From: Ruminiclostridium sp.
GTDB taxonomy: Bacteria > Bacillota > Clostridia > Oscillospirales > Ruminococcaceae
Direction of reading: 5' to 3'
Assembly: GCA_017635675.1 (NCBI GenBank)
Contig: JAGBLA010000172.1
Span: forward strand, 1 to 32,270
DNA: 32,270 bases
A program made the position numbers and the translations under genes. Shown in pieces: positions 1 through 6,748 of this stretch. How positions within the stretch are numbered: the stretch's first letter is position 1; each line of letters begins with the position of its first letter. The notes beneath the pieces were generated by a model. That model searched no databases and had not been told where the DNA came from. It saw nothing but the letters and a program-made list of their open reading frames with translations.

Positions 1-219
1 TACACCTGCCCGACGATAATAAACTCGTTCCTTGAAAGCTATGACTTCTCGGGAAAGACGATAATACCATTCGCGACTTCGGACGGAAGCCGTCTCGGAA
101 AGTCCATTCAGTCCATCAAGGACAGTGTTTCCGACACCGCCATAGTAAAAGAGGGCAAAATGGTCACCGGGACCCAGGCTTACGGCATCCAGGGCTGGAT
201 AAAAGACTTCATCCTGTAA
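1..219 (+). CDS. Flavodoxin, C-terminal part (gene cut by window edge)
   Basis: The reading frame is open from the first base and ends at TAA 217-219, giving the last 72 residues of a flavodoxin-like protein. It matches residues 88-159 of the complete flavodoxin at 550-1029 with only two changes (Ile for Val, Lys for Asn). Over the same 219 bases there are 20 nucleotide differences, 18 of them silent. That pattern shows an old paralog kept under purifying selection, not a recent copy or a pseudogene. The visible part carries the second half of the FMN-binding fold, including the GKTIIPFATSDGS strand and loop. The N-terminal phosphate loop lies outside the window. The gene faces its paralog tail to tail, and a repeat begins one base after the stop codon. 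Flavodoxins carry one or two electrons on FMN, but the partner enzymes are not visible here. Confidence 0.85.
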   Translation, partial: YTCPTIINSFLESYDFSGKTIIPFATSDGSRLGKSIQSIKDSVSDTAIVKEGKMVTGTQAYGIQGWIKDFIL

Positions 220-220
220 A

Positions 221-324
221 GCGGTGAGCACCGCAGGCAGTACCGTAACACGGAGATTAGTCACTCACTTCGCAGCGACAAAGAAACAGCAGACTTGAAA
301 GTAACAAGTCTGCTGTATTTTTTT
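221..324 (+). repeat. Dispersed terminator-linked repeat, unit 1 (left)
   Basis: This unit starts one base after the flavodoxin stop codon. It opens with a small palindrome (GCGGTGAGCACCGC), continues with a block containing CCGTAACACGGAGATTAG, and ends in a CAGCAGAC/GTCTGCTG hairpin with a T tract. The same block and a related hairpin recur at 16190-16287, and a shorter version occurs at 32026-32107. Bases 221-256 are repeated in perfect inverted orientation at 346-381. It codes for no recognisable protein and has no transposase or obvious target-site duplication. I infer a non-autonomous intergenic repeat that supplies a transcription terminator. Confidence 0.75.
286..324. terminator. Bidirectional rho-independent terminator between convergent flavodoxins
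   Basis: A perfect 12-bp stem (286-297 with 305-316) closes a 7-base loop. A run of T follows on the plus strand (318-324), and the A-rich bases before the stem (281-286) give a weaker U tract on the minus strand. It can end transcripts from both flavodoxin genes. Confidence 0.85.
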
Positions 325-345
325 GTTATGAACAAGAGTAACGAG

Positions 346-502
346 TCTCCGTGTTACGGTACTGCCTGCGGTGCTCACCGCCGAGGGGTCAAGGGGGCTG
401 GTGCAGGAAGCACCAAGCACTTGCCCAAAACGCGGCATGGACGCCGCGATAAAAAGCAAGTGCGCAAGGAGCCCCCTGCGGGGTTTGGGGCAGAGCCCCA
501 TT
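346..502 (-). repeat. Dispersed terminator-linked repeat, unit 2 (inverted)
   Basis: Read on the minus strand this unit runs from a GGGGCTCTGCCCCAAACCCC module, through a CACTTGC...CGCGGCGTCCATGCCGCG module, to the GCGGTGAGCACCGC and CCGTAACACGGAGA block. All three modules occur in the unit at 16061-16287 but in a different order. The last 36 bases (346-381) are a perfect inverted copy of 221-256. It lies in the 3' region of the minus-strand flavodoxin. Short open frames crossing it are not convincing genes. Confidence 0.75.
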
Positions 503-549
503 CTGTTCTTCTCTGTCCCTCTGTTTCTCTCTGTCTCTCTGTTTCTCTT
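501..549. repeat. Polypyrimidine low-complexity tract with CTCTGT repeats
   Basis: About 49 bases of almost pure C/T on the plus strand contain four CTCTGT copies in imperfect tandem. The tract lies directly after the minus-strand flavodoxin stop codon, so its transcript would be purine-rich. A shorter purine-rich stretch (16036-16060, plus strand) precedes the unit at 16061 in the matching position. Confidence 0.7.
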
Positions 550-1029
550 TTAAAGGATGAAGTCATTTATCCAGCCCTGGATACCGTAAGCCTGGGTGCC
601 TGTGACCATTTTTCCTTCTTTTACTACGGCGGTGTCGGAAACGCTGTCCTTAATGGACTGAATTGACTTTCCGAGACGGCTGCCGTCCGAGGTGGCGAAC
701 GGAATTATCGTCTTTCCCGAGAAATCATAGCTCTCAAGGAACGAATTGATTATCGTCGGGCAGGTGTACCACCATATCGGATAGCCTACGAAAATTATAT
801 CGTACTCTGCGACATTGGCGTCCTTGTCAGCAAGCTCGGGACGCGCCCCGGGAGTTTTCATCTCCACGGTGCTGCGGGAGTTCTGATTTTTGAAATCAAG
901 GTCGGCTTCCGTGTACGGTACGGCAGGCTTTATCTCATACAGGTCGCCCTGTGAGGCCTCTGCGATAAGGTGCGCTTTCTCGGCTGTCACACCGCTCGCG
1001 CTGAAATATGCTACAAGTATCTTGCTCAT
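550..1029 (-). CDS. Flavodoxin
   Basis: This is a complete 159-residue flavodoxin. The N-terminal MSKILVAYFSASGVTAEKA has the first beta strand and the Ser/Thr-rich loop (residues 10-16) that binds the FMN phosphate. GYPIWWY at 82-88 supplies aromatic residues that would stack on the flavin, and GKTIIPFATSDGS forms the later strand and loop. Length and motifs fit the short flavodoxin_4-type proteins common in Clostridia. The start is supported by an AGGAGG site 7 bases upstream and by a consensus promoter at 1065-1093. The protein carries electrons in the cytoplasm, but which reductase or acceptor it serves cannot be told. It has a diverged tail-to-tail paralog at 1-219. It follows sigF on the same strand but has its own promoter, so it is probably not a sporulation gene. 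Confidence 0.9.
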   Translation of the reverse strand: MSKILVAYFSASGVTAEKAHLIAEASQGDLYEIKPAVPYTEADLDFKNQNSRSTVEMKTPGARPELADKDANVAEYDIIFVGYPIWWYTCPTIINSFLESYDFSGKTIIPFATSDGSRLGKSIQSIKDSVSDTAVVKEGKMVTGTQAYGIQGWINDFIL

Positions 1030-1064
1030 TGTGATATCCTCCTGTTGTGCGATATTGTATATTA

Positions 1065-1093
1065 ATTATAGCACATTTACGGGGATAAATCAA
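1065..1093 (-). promoter_or_regulatory. SigA-type promoter of the flavodoxin gene
   Basis: On the minus strand, -35 TTGATT (1088-1093) and -10 TATAAT (1065-1070) are separated by exactly 17 bases. The flavodoxin ATG lies about 30 bases downstream of the expected transcription start. Confidence 0.8.
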
Positions 1094-1143
1094 TACATTT
1101 TTTGTACAGTTTTACAGGTTTTGGTATTTTGGAAGACCTGCGC

Positions 1144-1794
1144 TCACACAAGCATAGCGCGAAGCTCGTCGAGTATCTTCTTCTCGCGCCGTGAGACCTG
1201 CACCTGTGTCATGCCGAGCAGCCTTCCTGTCTCCGCCTGCGTCTTTTCAAGCTTGTAGCGCAGATAGATAAGCCGCCTGTCGGCGGGTTCGAGGGTGCTG
1301 AGACATTGTTCAAGCGCGATAAGCTCGGTCGCCCGCAGCTGCGGAGCCTCCACAGGTATGTCAAGCTCAGCGCCGTCCTCGTCGCTCCCGGTAAGCGAGA
1401 TAGCAGGGCGGGACGCGGCTATTGCTTCGGTGACGCTTTCCTCGCTCTCACCGAGCTCACGGGCTATCTCGGCTATCGTGGGGTCTCTGTTCTCCGCGGA
1501 GCACTTATCGCGGTACGCCGATATGCGAAGCGACAGCTCCTTTATCGTGCGGCTCACCTTGACCGTGCCGCCGTCACGGAACAACCGCCGAAGCTCCCCG
1601 AGAATGACAGGCACGGCATAGGTCGAAAAGCACAGCCCGCGGCTCTCGTCAAAGCCGCGTGCAGCCTTCACCAAACCCATGCACCCCGCCGAGACAAGCT
1701 CCTCGTATTCTATCCCGCGCCCGCGGAAACGCCCCGCAAGCGCGTGGACAAGCCCCATGTTCTGCTCGACAAATTCGTCAGTAAGTCTGTCCAT
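1144..1794 (-). CDS. sigF: RNA polymerase sporulation sigma factor sigma-F
   Basis: The 216-residue sigma-70 family protein directs transcription in the forespore after asymmetric division. Region 2 spans about residues 10-75 and includes NMGLVHALAGRF and the EELVSAGCMGLVKAARGFD helix. Region 3 covers about 80-135, and region 4 with its helix-turn-helix covers about 160-212 (QAETGRLLGMTQVQVSRREK). Its position directly after spoIIAB identifies it as sigma-F rather than sigma-G. The start ATG lies one base after the spoIIAB stop, with AGAGGGTG in the spoIIAB tail as ribosome binding site. Compared with the roughly 250-residue sigma-F of Bacillus from memory, about 25-30 N-terminal residues are missing. 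SpoIIAB should hold it inactive until SpoIIAA is dephosphorylated. No clear terminator follows. Confidence 0.93.
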   Translation of the reverse strand: MDRLTDEFVEQNMGLVHALAGRFRGRGIEYEELVSAGCMGLVKAARGFDESRGLCFSTYAVPVILGELRRLFRDGGTVKVSRTIKELSLRISAYRDKCSAENRDPTIAEIARELGESEESVTEAIAASRPAISLTGSDEDGAELDIPVEAPQLRATELIALEQCLSTLEPADRRLIYLRYKLEKTQAETGRLLGMTQVQVSRREKKILDELRAMLV

Positions 1795-1795
1795 G

Positions 1796-2233
1796 TCACC
1801 CTCTGCGCCGCAGCGCCTTAGTCATGGTCACGGCAGTCCCCCTGCCCGGCTTGCTGTAGACGCGCAGACTGTCGGTAAAGCTCTCCATGACGGCAAATCC
1901 GAGCCCCGCGCGTTCGCCCTCGGGACAGGTGGTGAACATAGGCTGCATAGCCTGCTTTATATCCTCAATGCCCGTTCCCTTGTCCGATATCCGTATGTAG
2001 AGCGTGTCGCCGTCAAGTATTTTGAGAGTGATGTCTATATCTCCGATAGTGTCGCGGTAGCCGTGGACGATACAGTTCGTCACCGCCTCCGAGACTGCCG
2101 CCTTTATGTCGCTTATCTCCTCGACGGTAGGGTCGAGCTGGGCGGCGAATGCCGCCACACACATACGCGCGAGGGATTCGTTGTTGGAGTACCCCGCGAT
2201 AGTCATTTTCATACGGTTTGTGACTTTTTTCAT
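1796..2233 (-). CDS. spoIIAB: Anti-sigma-F factor (serine kinase)
   Basis: This 145-residue GHKL-fold protein binds and inhibits sigma-F and phosphorylates SpoIIAA on serine. The ATP-binding motifs are visible: the N box EAVTNCIVHGY (49-59), the G1 box DKGTGI (84-89) and the G2 box GLGF (110-113). Length matches the family. The start ATG overlaps the spoIIAA TGA in an ATGA junction, and the sigF start follows its own stop by one base. That arrangement implies translational coupling, which keeps inhibitor, antagonist and sigma factor in fixed proportion. Function is established for the family, and assignment here rests on motifs plus operon context. Confidence 0.95.
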   Translation of the reverse strand: MKKVTNRMKMTIAGYSNNESLARMCVAAFAAQLDPTVEEISDIKAAVSEAVTNCIVHGYRDTIGDIDITLKILDGDTLYIRISDKGTGIEDIKQAMQPMFTTCPEGERAGLGFAVMESFTDSLRVYSKPGRGTAVTMTKALRRRG

Positions 2234-2562
2234 TTCTCTGCCTTCTTTCCTGCCGCGCGGCTCTTTACGATAAGCGCGCTGAGCCCCGACAGCTTCAGTA
2301 TCTTCTCAGCCCGCGGCGACGGGTCGGTTATGCGGACTTTCCCGTCCCACTGCTTGACCGTGCGCAGCCGCCCGAGCACGAGACCCACCCCCGAGCTGTC
2401 CATGAACGTTACCCCGCTCATATCGAAGTTCAGCAGCTCGGGAAAGCTCTGCGCAAGCTCGCCGTCCACCGCCATACGTATCTCCGCCGCCTCGTGGTGG
2501 TCGAGCTCGCCGCTTATCTCCGCGGTCATCTTTCCTTTTTCGTGTATTATGTTTACCGGCAT
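2230..2562 (-). CDS. spoIIAA: Anti-sigma-F factor antagonist (STAS domain)
   Basis: This 110-residue STAS protein frees sigma-F by binding SpoIIAB when it is unphosphorylated. The hallmark TFMDSSGVGLVLGRL contains the phosphorylatable serine, most likely Ser57, the second Ser of DSSG. I chose the ATG at 2562 because AGAGG lies 7-11 bases upstream and translation then begins with the first STAS strand. A longer frame extends to 2817, but its extra 85 residues have no family match and would overlap a terminator hairpin. The C-terminus is slightly extended and Lys/Arg-rich. It is the first gene of the spoIIAA-spoIIAB-sigF operon. Confidence 0.95.
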   Translation of the reverse strand: MPVNIIHEKGKMTAEISGELDHHEAAEIRMAVDGELAQSFPELLNFDMSGVTFMDSSGVGLVLGRLRTVKQWDGKVRITDPSPRAEKILKLSGLSALIVKSRAAGKKAEK

Positions 2563-2612
2563 TGTGATACCTCTTTTCCTGCTTTCGGCTTTACCAATGA
2601 CAAATATACCAC

Positions 2613-2642
2613 ATTTTGCGCGTTTTTTCTGTCGTTTCCTGT
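2613..2642 (-). promoter_or_regulatory. spoIIAA: Candidate SigH-type promoter of the spoIIA operon
   Basis: On the minus strand, ACAGGAAAC (2634-2642) resembles the sigma-H -35 box (RNAGGAWWW). GCAAAAT (2613-2619) resembles the -10 box (RNNGAAT) with one central mismatch, and the spacer is 14 bases. The leader would be about 45 bases. In Bacillus the spoIIA operon is sigma-H dependent, so the position is sensible, but the match is imperfect. Confidence 0.35.
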
Positions 2643-2714
2643 CGCCGCGCGGATTTTTGCACGACAAAAAAAGACAGCTCCCGCATAATTTTGCGGAAAC
2701 CGTCAGAATGGCAT

Positions 2715-2746
2715 AAAAAAGGCAGAGCCGCAAATCGGGCTCTGCC
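2715..2746 (-). terminator. Rho-independent terminator of the two-gene membrane operon
   Basis: A 9-bp GC-rich stem (GGCAGAGCC with GGCTCTGCC, 2721-2729 and 2738-2746) is followed on the minus strand by six T (2715-2720). It lies 31 bases after the stop codon of the gene at 2777-3244. Confidence 0.88.
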
Positions 2747-2776
2747 GTTATCGCTGTTTGAAAAACTGCGCGGAGA

Positions 2777-3244
2777 TCACGCGTCTTTTCTGCGCCCGTC
2801 AAGCTTCTCGCGGACAAACCTTACGGTATTTGTCACGAAGGAGTTGACGATGAAAGCGTCGAAGTAGATTCCGAGCATGAGCGCGTCGGAGGCGAAGGAG
2901 CGGTTATCCGCGTCCTTGAAGCCGTTGCAGAACTTGCAGAGGATATGGTTCACGCCGTCCTTCTTGGACAGGTCGTAGTGATAGCCGTATCTGCACGCTT
3001 CATTGACGCATACGCACGCGGCGGCGGCGATAAGCTCCACGAGAACGTAGATGATGAACACCCACGCGGCGATGTCGCACACCTTTCTGAAAACTGCGGG
3101 GTCGATGTCGGACTCACCCTTTTCGTAAACGTGGCGGTAAATCATAAACGCGAAACCCGCGATAAGCACGAGGAACGCCGCCGCTATAACAACGACGGGG
3201 AGCACAGGCAGGTCAAGTCTGCTGAGAAATAATCCTAATATCAT
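2777..3244 (-). CDS. Hypothetical small membrane protein
   Basis: I do not recognise this 155-residue protein. Two clear hydrophobic segments lie at about residues 12-36 and 57-80. A third, less hydrophobic stretch at about 120-140 may be a membrane-surface helix. Cysteines cluster after the second segment (CVCVNEAC) and in HILCKFC near residue 102, which could bind metal or form disulfides, though no known motif is complete. The start has AAGGAAGG 7-10 bases upstream. It lies 21 bases after the stop of the membrane protein at 3266-3772, so the two form an operon, and a strong terminator follows. The function is unknown. Confidence 0.75.
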   Translation of the reverse strand: MILGLFLSRLDLPVLPVVVIAAAFLVLIAGFAFMIYRHVYEKGESDIDPAVFRKVCDIAAWVFIIYVLVELIAAAACVCVNEACRYGYHYDLSKKDGVNHILCKFCNGFKDADNRSFASDALMLGIYFDAFIVNSFVTNTVRFVREKLDGRRKDA

Positions 3245-3265
3245 GTCAGTTCCTTCCTTTCCGTA

Positions 3266-3772
3266 TCACATCATGGGCATATAGGGGAAGTGCTTCCCGA
3301 CTATGAGCCCGAGGAATGAGAACACAGGATTGAATATGAAGTAAAGCAGCCACGCCGAGCCGTTTGAAAGCAGCTCGAACGAGCCGAAGATGAAGAACGC
3401 GATGACGAACAGCGCGAAAAGCCCTAAATCAATAAACACGAACAGCCTTGTGCGCTTGATGTAGGTGAGCACCACGCATACAAGTGAGGCTATTGTGTAG
3501 AACGCCTGGACGAACATACAGATCTGCAGCCCGTTGAAGTTGTCATTGAGCGTCGCGTTGGTGGCGTTGAGACCCGTCGCGTTGCTTACAAGGTCGTTGA
3601 GGGTGGTGGCTCCGAAAATGAGCGCAAGCAGAGCGCCGAGCACCATGAACGTGCCGATGCAGTAGAACGCGGCTCTCAATATCAGATAGCCCTTGAGACC
3701 GAGACCGAATTCGTCCTCGACGTATTGCTCTTCTTTAACGACGTCGAAATCTTCTTTTGTAAACTCTGCCAT
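3266..3772 (-). CDS. Hypothetical four-helix membrane protein
   Basis: This 168-residue protein has a short acidic cytoplasmic N-terminus (about 25 residues) and four hydrophobic segments at about 27-55, 84-106, 108-130 and 137-160. The loop after helix 1 contains an Asn-rich NATGLNATNATLND stretch. No domain is recognised. It is the first gene of a two-gene operon with the protein at 2777-3244 and has a near-perfect promoter at 3821-3849, so it is probably expressed constitutively at a good level. The ribosome binding site, GCGAGG about 8 bases upstream, is only moderate. The function is unknown. Confidence 0.78.
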   Translation of the reverse strand: MAEFTKEDFDVVKEEQYVEDEFGLGLKGYLILRAAFYCIGTFMVLGALLALIFGATTLNDLVSNATGLNATNATLNDNFNGLQICMFVQAFYTIASLVCVVLTYIKRTRLFVFIDLGLFALFVIAFFIFGSFELLSNGSAWLLYFIFNPVFSFLGLIVGKHFPYMPMM

Positions 3773-3820
3773 AAAAAAACCTCGCTTTTCAGAGAAATGC
3801 GCATAATACTATACAATAAG

Positions 3821-3849
3821 AGTATAGCATATTTTCCCTGCACTGTCAA
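3821..3849 (-). promoter_or_regulatory. Strong SigA-type promoter of the membrane-protein operon
   Basis: On the minus strand, a perfect -35 TTGACA (3844-3849) and -10 TATACT (3821-3826) are separated by 17 bases. The spot is about 50-75 bases upstream of the ATG at 3772. Confidence 0.85.
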
Positions 3850-3892
3850 TACAGCACAGCGTTCAAATTTTCGCGCGTCTTTTCGTGCATTT

Positions 3893-4813
3893 TTACATCA
3901 TGGCGGCGATATTGTCCCGCATGACCGAGATATAGGTCTTTCCCGCGGCAAGGTCGCTGTCGGAAAGGGTATGGCAGGAGTGCATGAGCCGCGTTTCGGC
4001 TCCCACCGCCTCGGCAACGGCTTTCGCCACCTTTTCGGTGGAAAACTCGATATGGTAGATGCGATCCACGTCCGCCTCCTCCGCGCACTCGATAAGCTCC
4101 TTCATTTTCGCGGCGCTCGGCTCGGTGTCGGAGGAGCAGCCCGCGAACGCCGCGTGATACTCTATGCCGTAATCCCGCGCCATGTAGGCGAACGGGAACC
4201 TGTCACCGAATATGAGCGGCTTGCCGAGGGAGCGGGCGGCGGCTTCGAGCTCGTCCGAGAGCGCGCCGAGCTCCGCCTTGTACGCGGTGAGCCCCGCGGA
4301 GTATTTTTCCGCGTTATCGGGGTCGGCAGCGGCAAGCTCCGCGGCTATGACCTCGCATATCGCGGCTGCGTTTTTCGGGGAAGTCCACACGTGCTCGTCA
4401 TACTCGACCTCACCGTGGTCATCGTCGTGGTCGTCGTCGTGCTCCTCCTCGATAGGTGAGGATATGCAGTCCATCATGCGTATTATGCGCACGCCGCCGT
4501 CAAGGCTCGCGGCTATCCTATCGACCCACGCGTCGCTCTCGCCGCCCGTGCAGATGAAGATGTCGGCTTCGTTTATCTTTATGATGTCCTTGGCGGAGGG
4601 CTCATAGGTGTGGGCGTCCTGTCCGCCTTTGAGCAGCATTTCGGGCACGGTATCGCCGCCCGTGAGCTGTCTGACGAAGTCATAGGGCGGGAAGTTCACG
4701 GTCACTACCTTCAGCCCGTCCTGCGGGAGCTCCTGTCCCGCGTTCCCCGAGCAGCCCGATGTGAGCGCGAGCGCCGCTGCGGCGAGGGCGGGTATTATAT
4801 GCTTTCTTTTCAT
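3893..4813 (-). CDS. Zinc/manganese ABC transporter substrate-binding lipoprotein
   Basis: This 306-residue protein belongs to the ZnuA/AdcA/TroA cluster A-I binding proteins, which capture Zn2+ or Mn2+ outside the membrane for an ABC importer. A lipoprotein signal ends at LTSGC (Cys21). HTYEPS (His68) is the first metal ligand. A His/Asp-rich loop at about 122-136 (EEEHDDDHDDDH) is typical of zinc-specific members, and DEHVWTSP (His141) gives the second ligand. The third-ligand segment reads FGDRFPFAYMARDYG in place of the commoner His-containing form. I remember this variant from other clostridial members. AAGGAG lies 6 bases before the start. No permease or ATPase gene is adjacent, so the importer must be encoded elsewhere. 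A promoter lies at 4851-4879, and no clear Zur box is seen. Confidence 0.9.
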   Translation of the reverse strand: MKRKHIIPALAAAALALTSGCSGNAGQELPQDGLKVVTVNFPPYDFVRQLTGGDTVPEMLLKGGQDAHTYEPSAKDIIKINEADIFICTGGESDAWVDRIAASLDGGVRIIRMMDCISSPIEEEHDDDHDDDHGEVEYDEHVWTSPKNAAAICEVIAAELAAADPDNAEKYSAGLTAYKAELGALSDELEAAARSLGKPLIFGDRFPFAYMARDYGIEYHAAFAGCSSDTEPSAAKMKELIECAEEADVDRIYHIEFSTEKVAKAVAEAVGAETRLMHSCHTLSDSDLAAGKTYISVMRDNIAAMM

Positions 4814-4827
4814 TTTATCTCCTTTTT

Positions 4828-4843
4828 GCGGCTTCCGAGCCGC
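4828..4843 (-). other. Small 5'-leader hairpin just before the znuA-like ribosome binding site
   Basis: GCGGCT and AGCCGC form a 6-bp stem with a TCCG loop. The hairpin ends only a few bases before the AGGAG site of the metal-binding lipoprotein. It has no U tract, so it is not a terminator. It might tune translation or mRNA stability. Confidence 0.4.
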
Positions 4844-4850
4844 TTTCTAC

Positions 4851-4879
4851 ATGATAACACACCGCCGCGAAAAAATCAA
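4851..4879 (-). promoter_or_regulatory. SigA-type promoter of the metal-binding lipoprotein gene
   Basis: On the minus strand, -35 TTGATT (4874-4879) and -10 TATCAT (4851-4856) have a 17-base spacer. It is back to back with the parA promoter 36 bases away. Confidence 0.65.
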
Positions 4880-4914
4880 GTATCAAAAAAATATAACATT
4901 GTAGGTATTGCTTA

Positions 4915-4943
4915 TTGATTTTTTCCCGATAGTATGGTATAAT
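4915..4943 (+). promoter_or_regulatory. parA: SigA-type promoter of parA-parB-serS
   Basis: -35 TTGATT (4915-4920) and -10 TATAAT (4938-4943) are separated by 17 bases. The leader to the parA start codon is about 77 bases. Confidence 0.82.
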
Positions 4944-5026
4944 TTCTAAGTGTGAAATGATATTCCGCCGACCGTGCCGCGGCGCGGTCAATATGATATA
5001 CACGGAAACGTGAAAGGAAGATAAGT

Positions 5027-5821
5027 TTGGCAGTTATAATCTCTATCGTGAACCAGAAAGGCGGCGTGGCAAAGACCACAACGGCTGTCAACGCCGCTGC
5101 CGCGCTCGGAGCTATGGGAAAGAAAGTGCTGCTGGTGGACCTCGACCCCCAGGGCAACGCCACTGCGGGGCTCGGCATATCGGGCGGCGCAAAGCGCGAG
5201 CTCGAAAGCACTACATACGATGTCATAATGGGCGAGACACGACCCGCCGACGCGATAGTCTCCACAAAATTCAAGAACCTTTGGCTCATGCCCGCCACCC
5301 AGTCCCTCGCGGAAGCGGAGATACAGCTCTTACAGTTCGAGAACAAGAACCTCCAGCTCAAAAAGGCAATTCTCCAGGTGCGCAATGACTACGACATCAT
5401 AATCATAGACTGTCTGCCCTCACTCGGAGTGCTCGCGCTCAACGGGCTCAACGCCTGCGACAGGATAATAATCCCCATGCAGTGCGAGCCGTACAGCCTT
5501 GAAGGTGTGGCTGAGCTTATATCTATCGTGAAGCGCGTCAAGAAGACGAGCAACCGCGGGCTCCAGATAATGGGCATCGTGTTCACCATGGTGGACACTA
5601 AGCTCAAAGTCAACCGTGAGGTAATGAGAGCTATCAAGTCGAAGTTCCCCGAAGACGTGTTCTTCAACACCGAGATACCGAGGAACGTAAGGATAACCGA
5701 GGCACCGAGCCACGGCGAGCCTATCATGTACTATGACCCCAATTCAAAGGGCGCGGACGCTTACGGGCGTCTCGCGAAGGAAATAGCACGCAGGTGCAAG
5801 GCAGCGGAGGAGCTCCTCTGA
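5027..5821 (+). CDS. parA: Chromosome partitioning ATPase ParA (Soj)
   Basis: This 264-residue deviant-Walker ATPase acts with ParB on the chromosome origin and binds DNA non-specifically as an ATP dimer. The Walker A motif KGGVAKTTT is at residues 11-19, and the A' motif VDLDPQGNAT is at 37-46. Walker B lies in DYDIIIIDCLP. Length fits the chromosomal Soj type without an N-terminal DNA-binding domain. The start is TTG at 5027, supported by GAAAGGAAG 6-14 bases upstream. parB follows after 45 bases. In Bacillus Soj also modulates DnaA and, through Spo0J, sporulation, which is relevant because sigF is close by. Confidence 0.96.
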   Translation: MAVIISIVNQKGGVAKTTTAVNAAAALGAMGKKVLLVDLDPQGNATAGLGISGGAKRELESTTYDVIMGETRPADAIVSTKFKNLWLMPATQSLAEAEIQLLQFENKNLQLKKAILQVRNDYDIIIIDCLPSLGVLALNGLNACDRIIIPMQCEPYSLEGVAELISIVKRVKKTSNRGLQIMGIVFTMVDTKLKVNREVMRAIKSKFPEDVFFNTEIPRNVRITEAPSHGEPIMYYDPNSKGADAYGRLAKEIARRCKAAEELL

Positions 5822-5866
5822 GCCCTGTCGGCACCATGCTGAATACCCCTGTGGAAGGAGAAAAAT

Positions 5867-6724
5867 ATGGCAAAAAAATCCGCTCTCGGCAGCAATTTCG
5901 ATTCGCTGTTCGATGACGGCGCGCTCTTCGGCAATGATGACAGCATCGCGCCCCAGACGCTGCCGCTCTCGGCGATAGAACCGAACAAGAAACAGCCGCG
6001 CAAGGATTTCGACCAGGCAGCGCTTGACGCGCTCGCGCAGAATATAGCGGAGCTCGGCGTTATCCAGCCGCTCACGGTGCGCCCCTACGGCGACGGGTAT
6101 CAGATAGTCGCGGGCGAGCGCCGCTGGAGAGCCGCGAAAATAGCGGGGCTCAAAGAAGTCCCCGTGCGGATAATGGACCTTGACGATGAGCAGACTATGC
6201 TCATAGCGCTTATCGAGAACCTCCAGCGTGAAGACTTAAACCCCATAGAGACCGCCCTCGGGTACAAGCAGCTCATGGAGCAGTACCACGTGACCCAGGA
6301 AGAGGTCGCAAAGCGGGTGGGCAAGCCCCGTCCGTCGGTGGCGAATGCGCTTCGTCTGCTGTCCCTGCCGAAAGACCTCCAGGAAAATGTGCGAAACGGC
6401 GAGCTTTCCGTGGGACACTGCAAGGTGATACTCGGCGTACAGGACGAAGCTGTACAGCATACCCTCGCGGAAAAGGCGATGAAGGACGGCATAAGCGTGC
6501 GGGCGCTTGAACGGCTCGCAAAGCAGCTCACGGTGGATAAGCCCGCAAGACCGCGTCCGCCCCGTGACACCTACCTCGTGGAAGCGGAGCTCAGCATGAC
6601 CGACCACATCGGAAAGCCCGTGCGCATTGACAAGACCAAGGATAAGTACGTTTTCAGCATCGACTGCGCGAACGAAGATGAACTCAAAGAGCTTATCGAG
6701 TTCCTGTCGAAGCTTCAGAAGTGA
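5867..6724 (+). CDS. parB: Chromosome partitioning protein ParB (Spo0J)
   Basis: This 285-residue ParB/Spo0J binds parS sites and slides as a CTP-dependent clamp. The N-terminal CTPase domain has the conserved GERRWRA motif at residues 83-89 and [12 protein letters not shown] at 117-128. A helix-turn-helix follows at about 142-165 ([19 protein letters not shown]), and a C-terminal dimerisation domain ends the protein. GGAAGGAG lies 6-13 bases before the ATG. The first 35 residues are a weakly conserved linker. The operon with parA and serS resembles origin-proximal regions of Firmicutes. No complete parS palindrome was found in this window. Confidence 0.96.
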   Translation: MAKKSALGSNFDSLFDDGALFGNDDSIAPQTLPLSAIEPNKKQPRKDFDQAALDALAQNIAELGVIQPLTVRPYGDGYQIVAGERRWRAAKIAGLKEVPVRIMDLDDEQTMLIALIENLQREDLNPIETALGYKQLMEQYHVTQEEVAKRVGKPRPSVANALRLLSLPKDLQENVRNGELSVGHCKVILGVQDEAVQHTLAEKAMKDGISVRALERLAKQLTVDKPARPRPPRDTYLVEAELSMTDHIGKPVRIDKTKDKYVFSIDCANEDELKELIEFLSKLQK

Positions 6725-6748
6725 TAACAAAAGAAAGGAAACAAGACC

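Noticed and set aside
295-666. Small open frames across the repeat between the flavodoxins
   Set aside because: They are made of repeat sequence and overlap the terminator and the real flavodoxin gene. Similar frames appear in the repeat at 16061, as expected from shared DNA rather than shared coding.
2563-2817. N-terminal extension of SpoIIAA
   Set aside because: The extra 85 residues have no STAS homology and run over the upstream terminator hairpin. The ATG at 2562 has a good ribosome binding site.
4998-5016. Possible parS site before parA
   Set aside because: Only one half (ACGTGAAA) of the 16-base palindrome is present, and the other half does not match.
6725-6748. T-box leader for serS
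   Set aside because: The space between parB and serS is 24 bases, too short, with no specifier stem.
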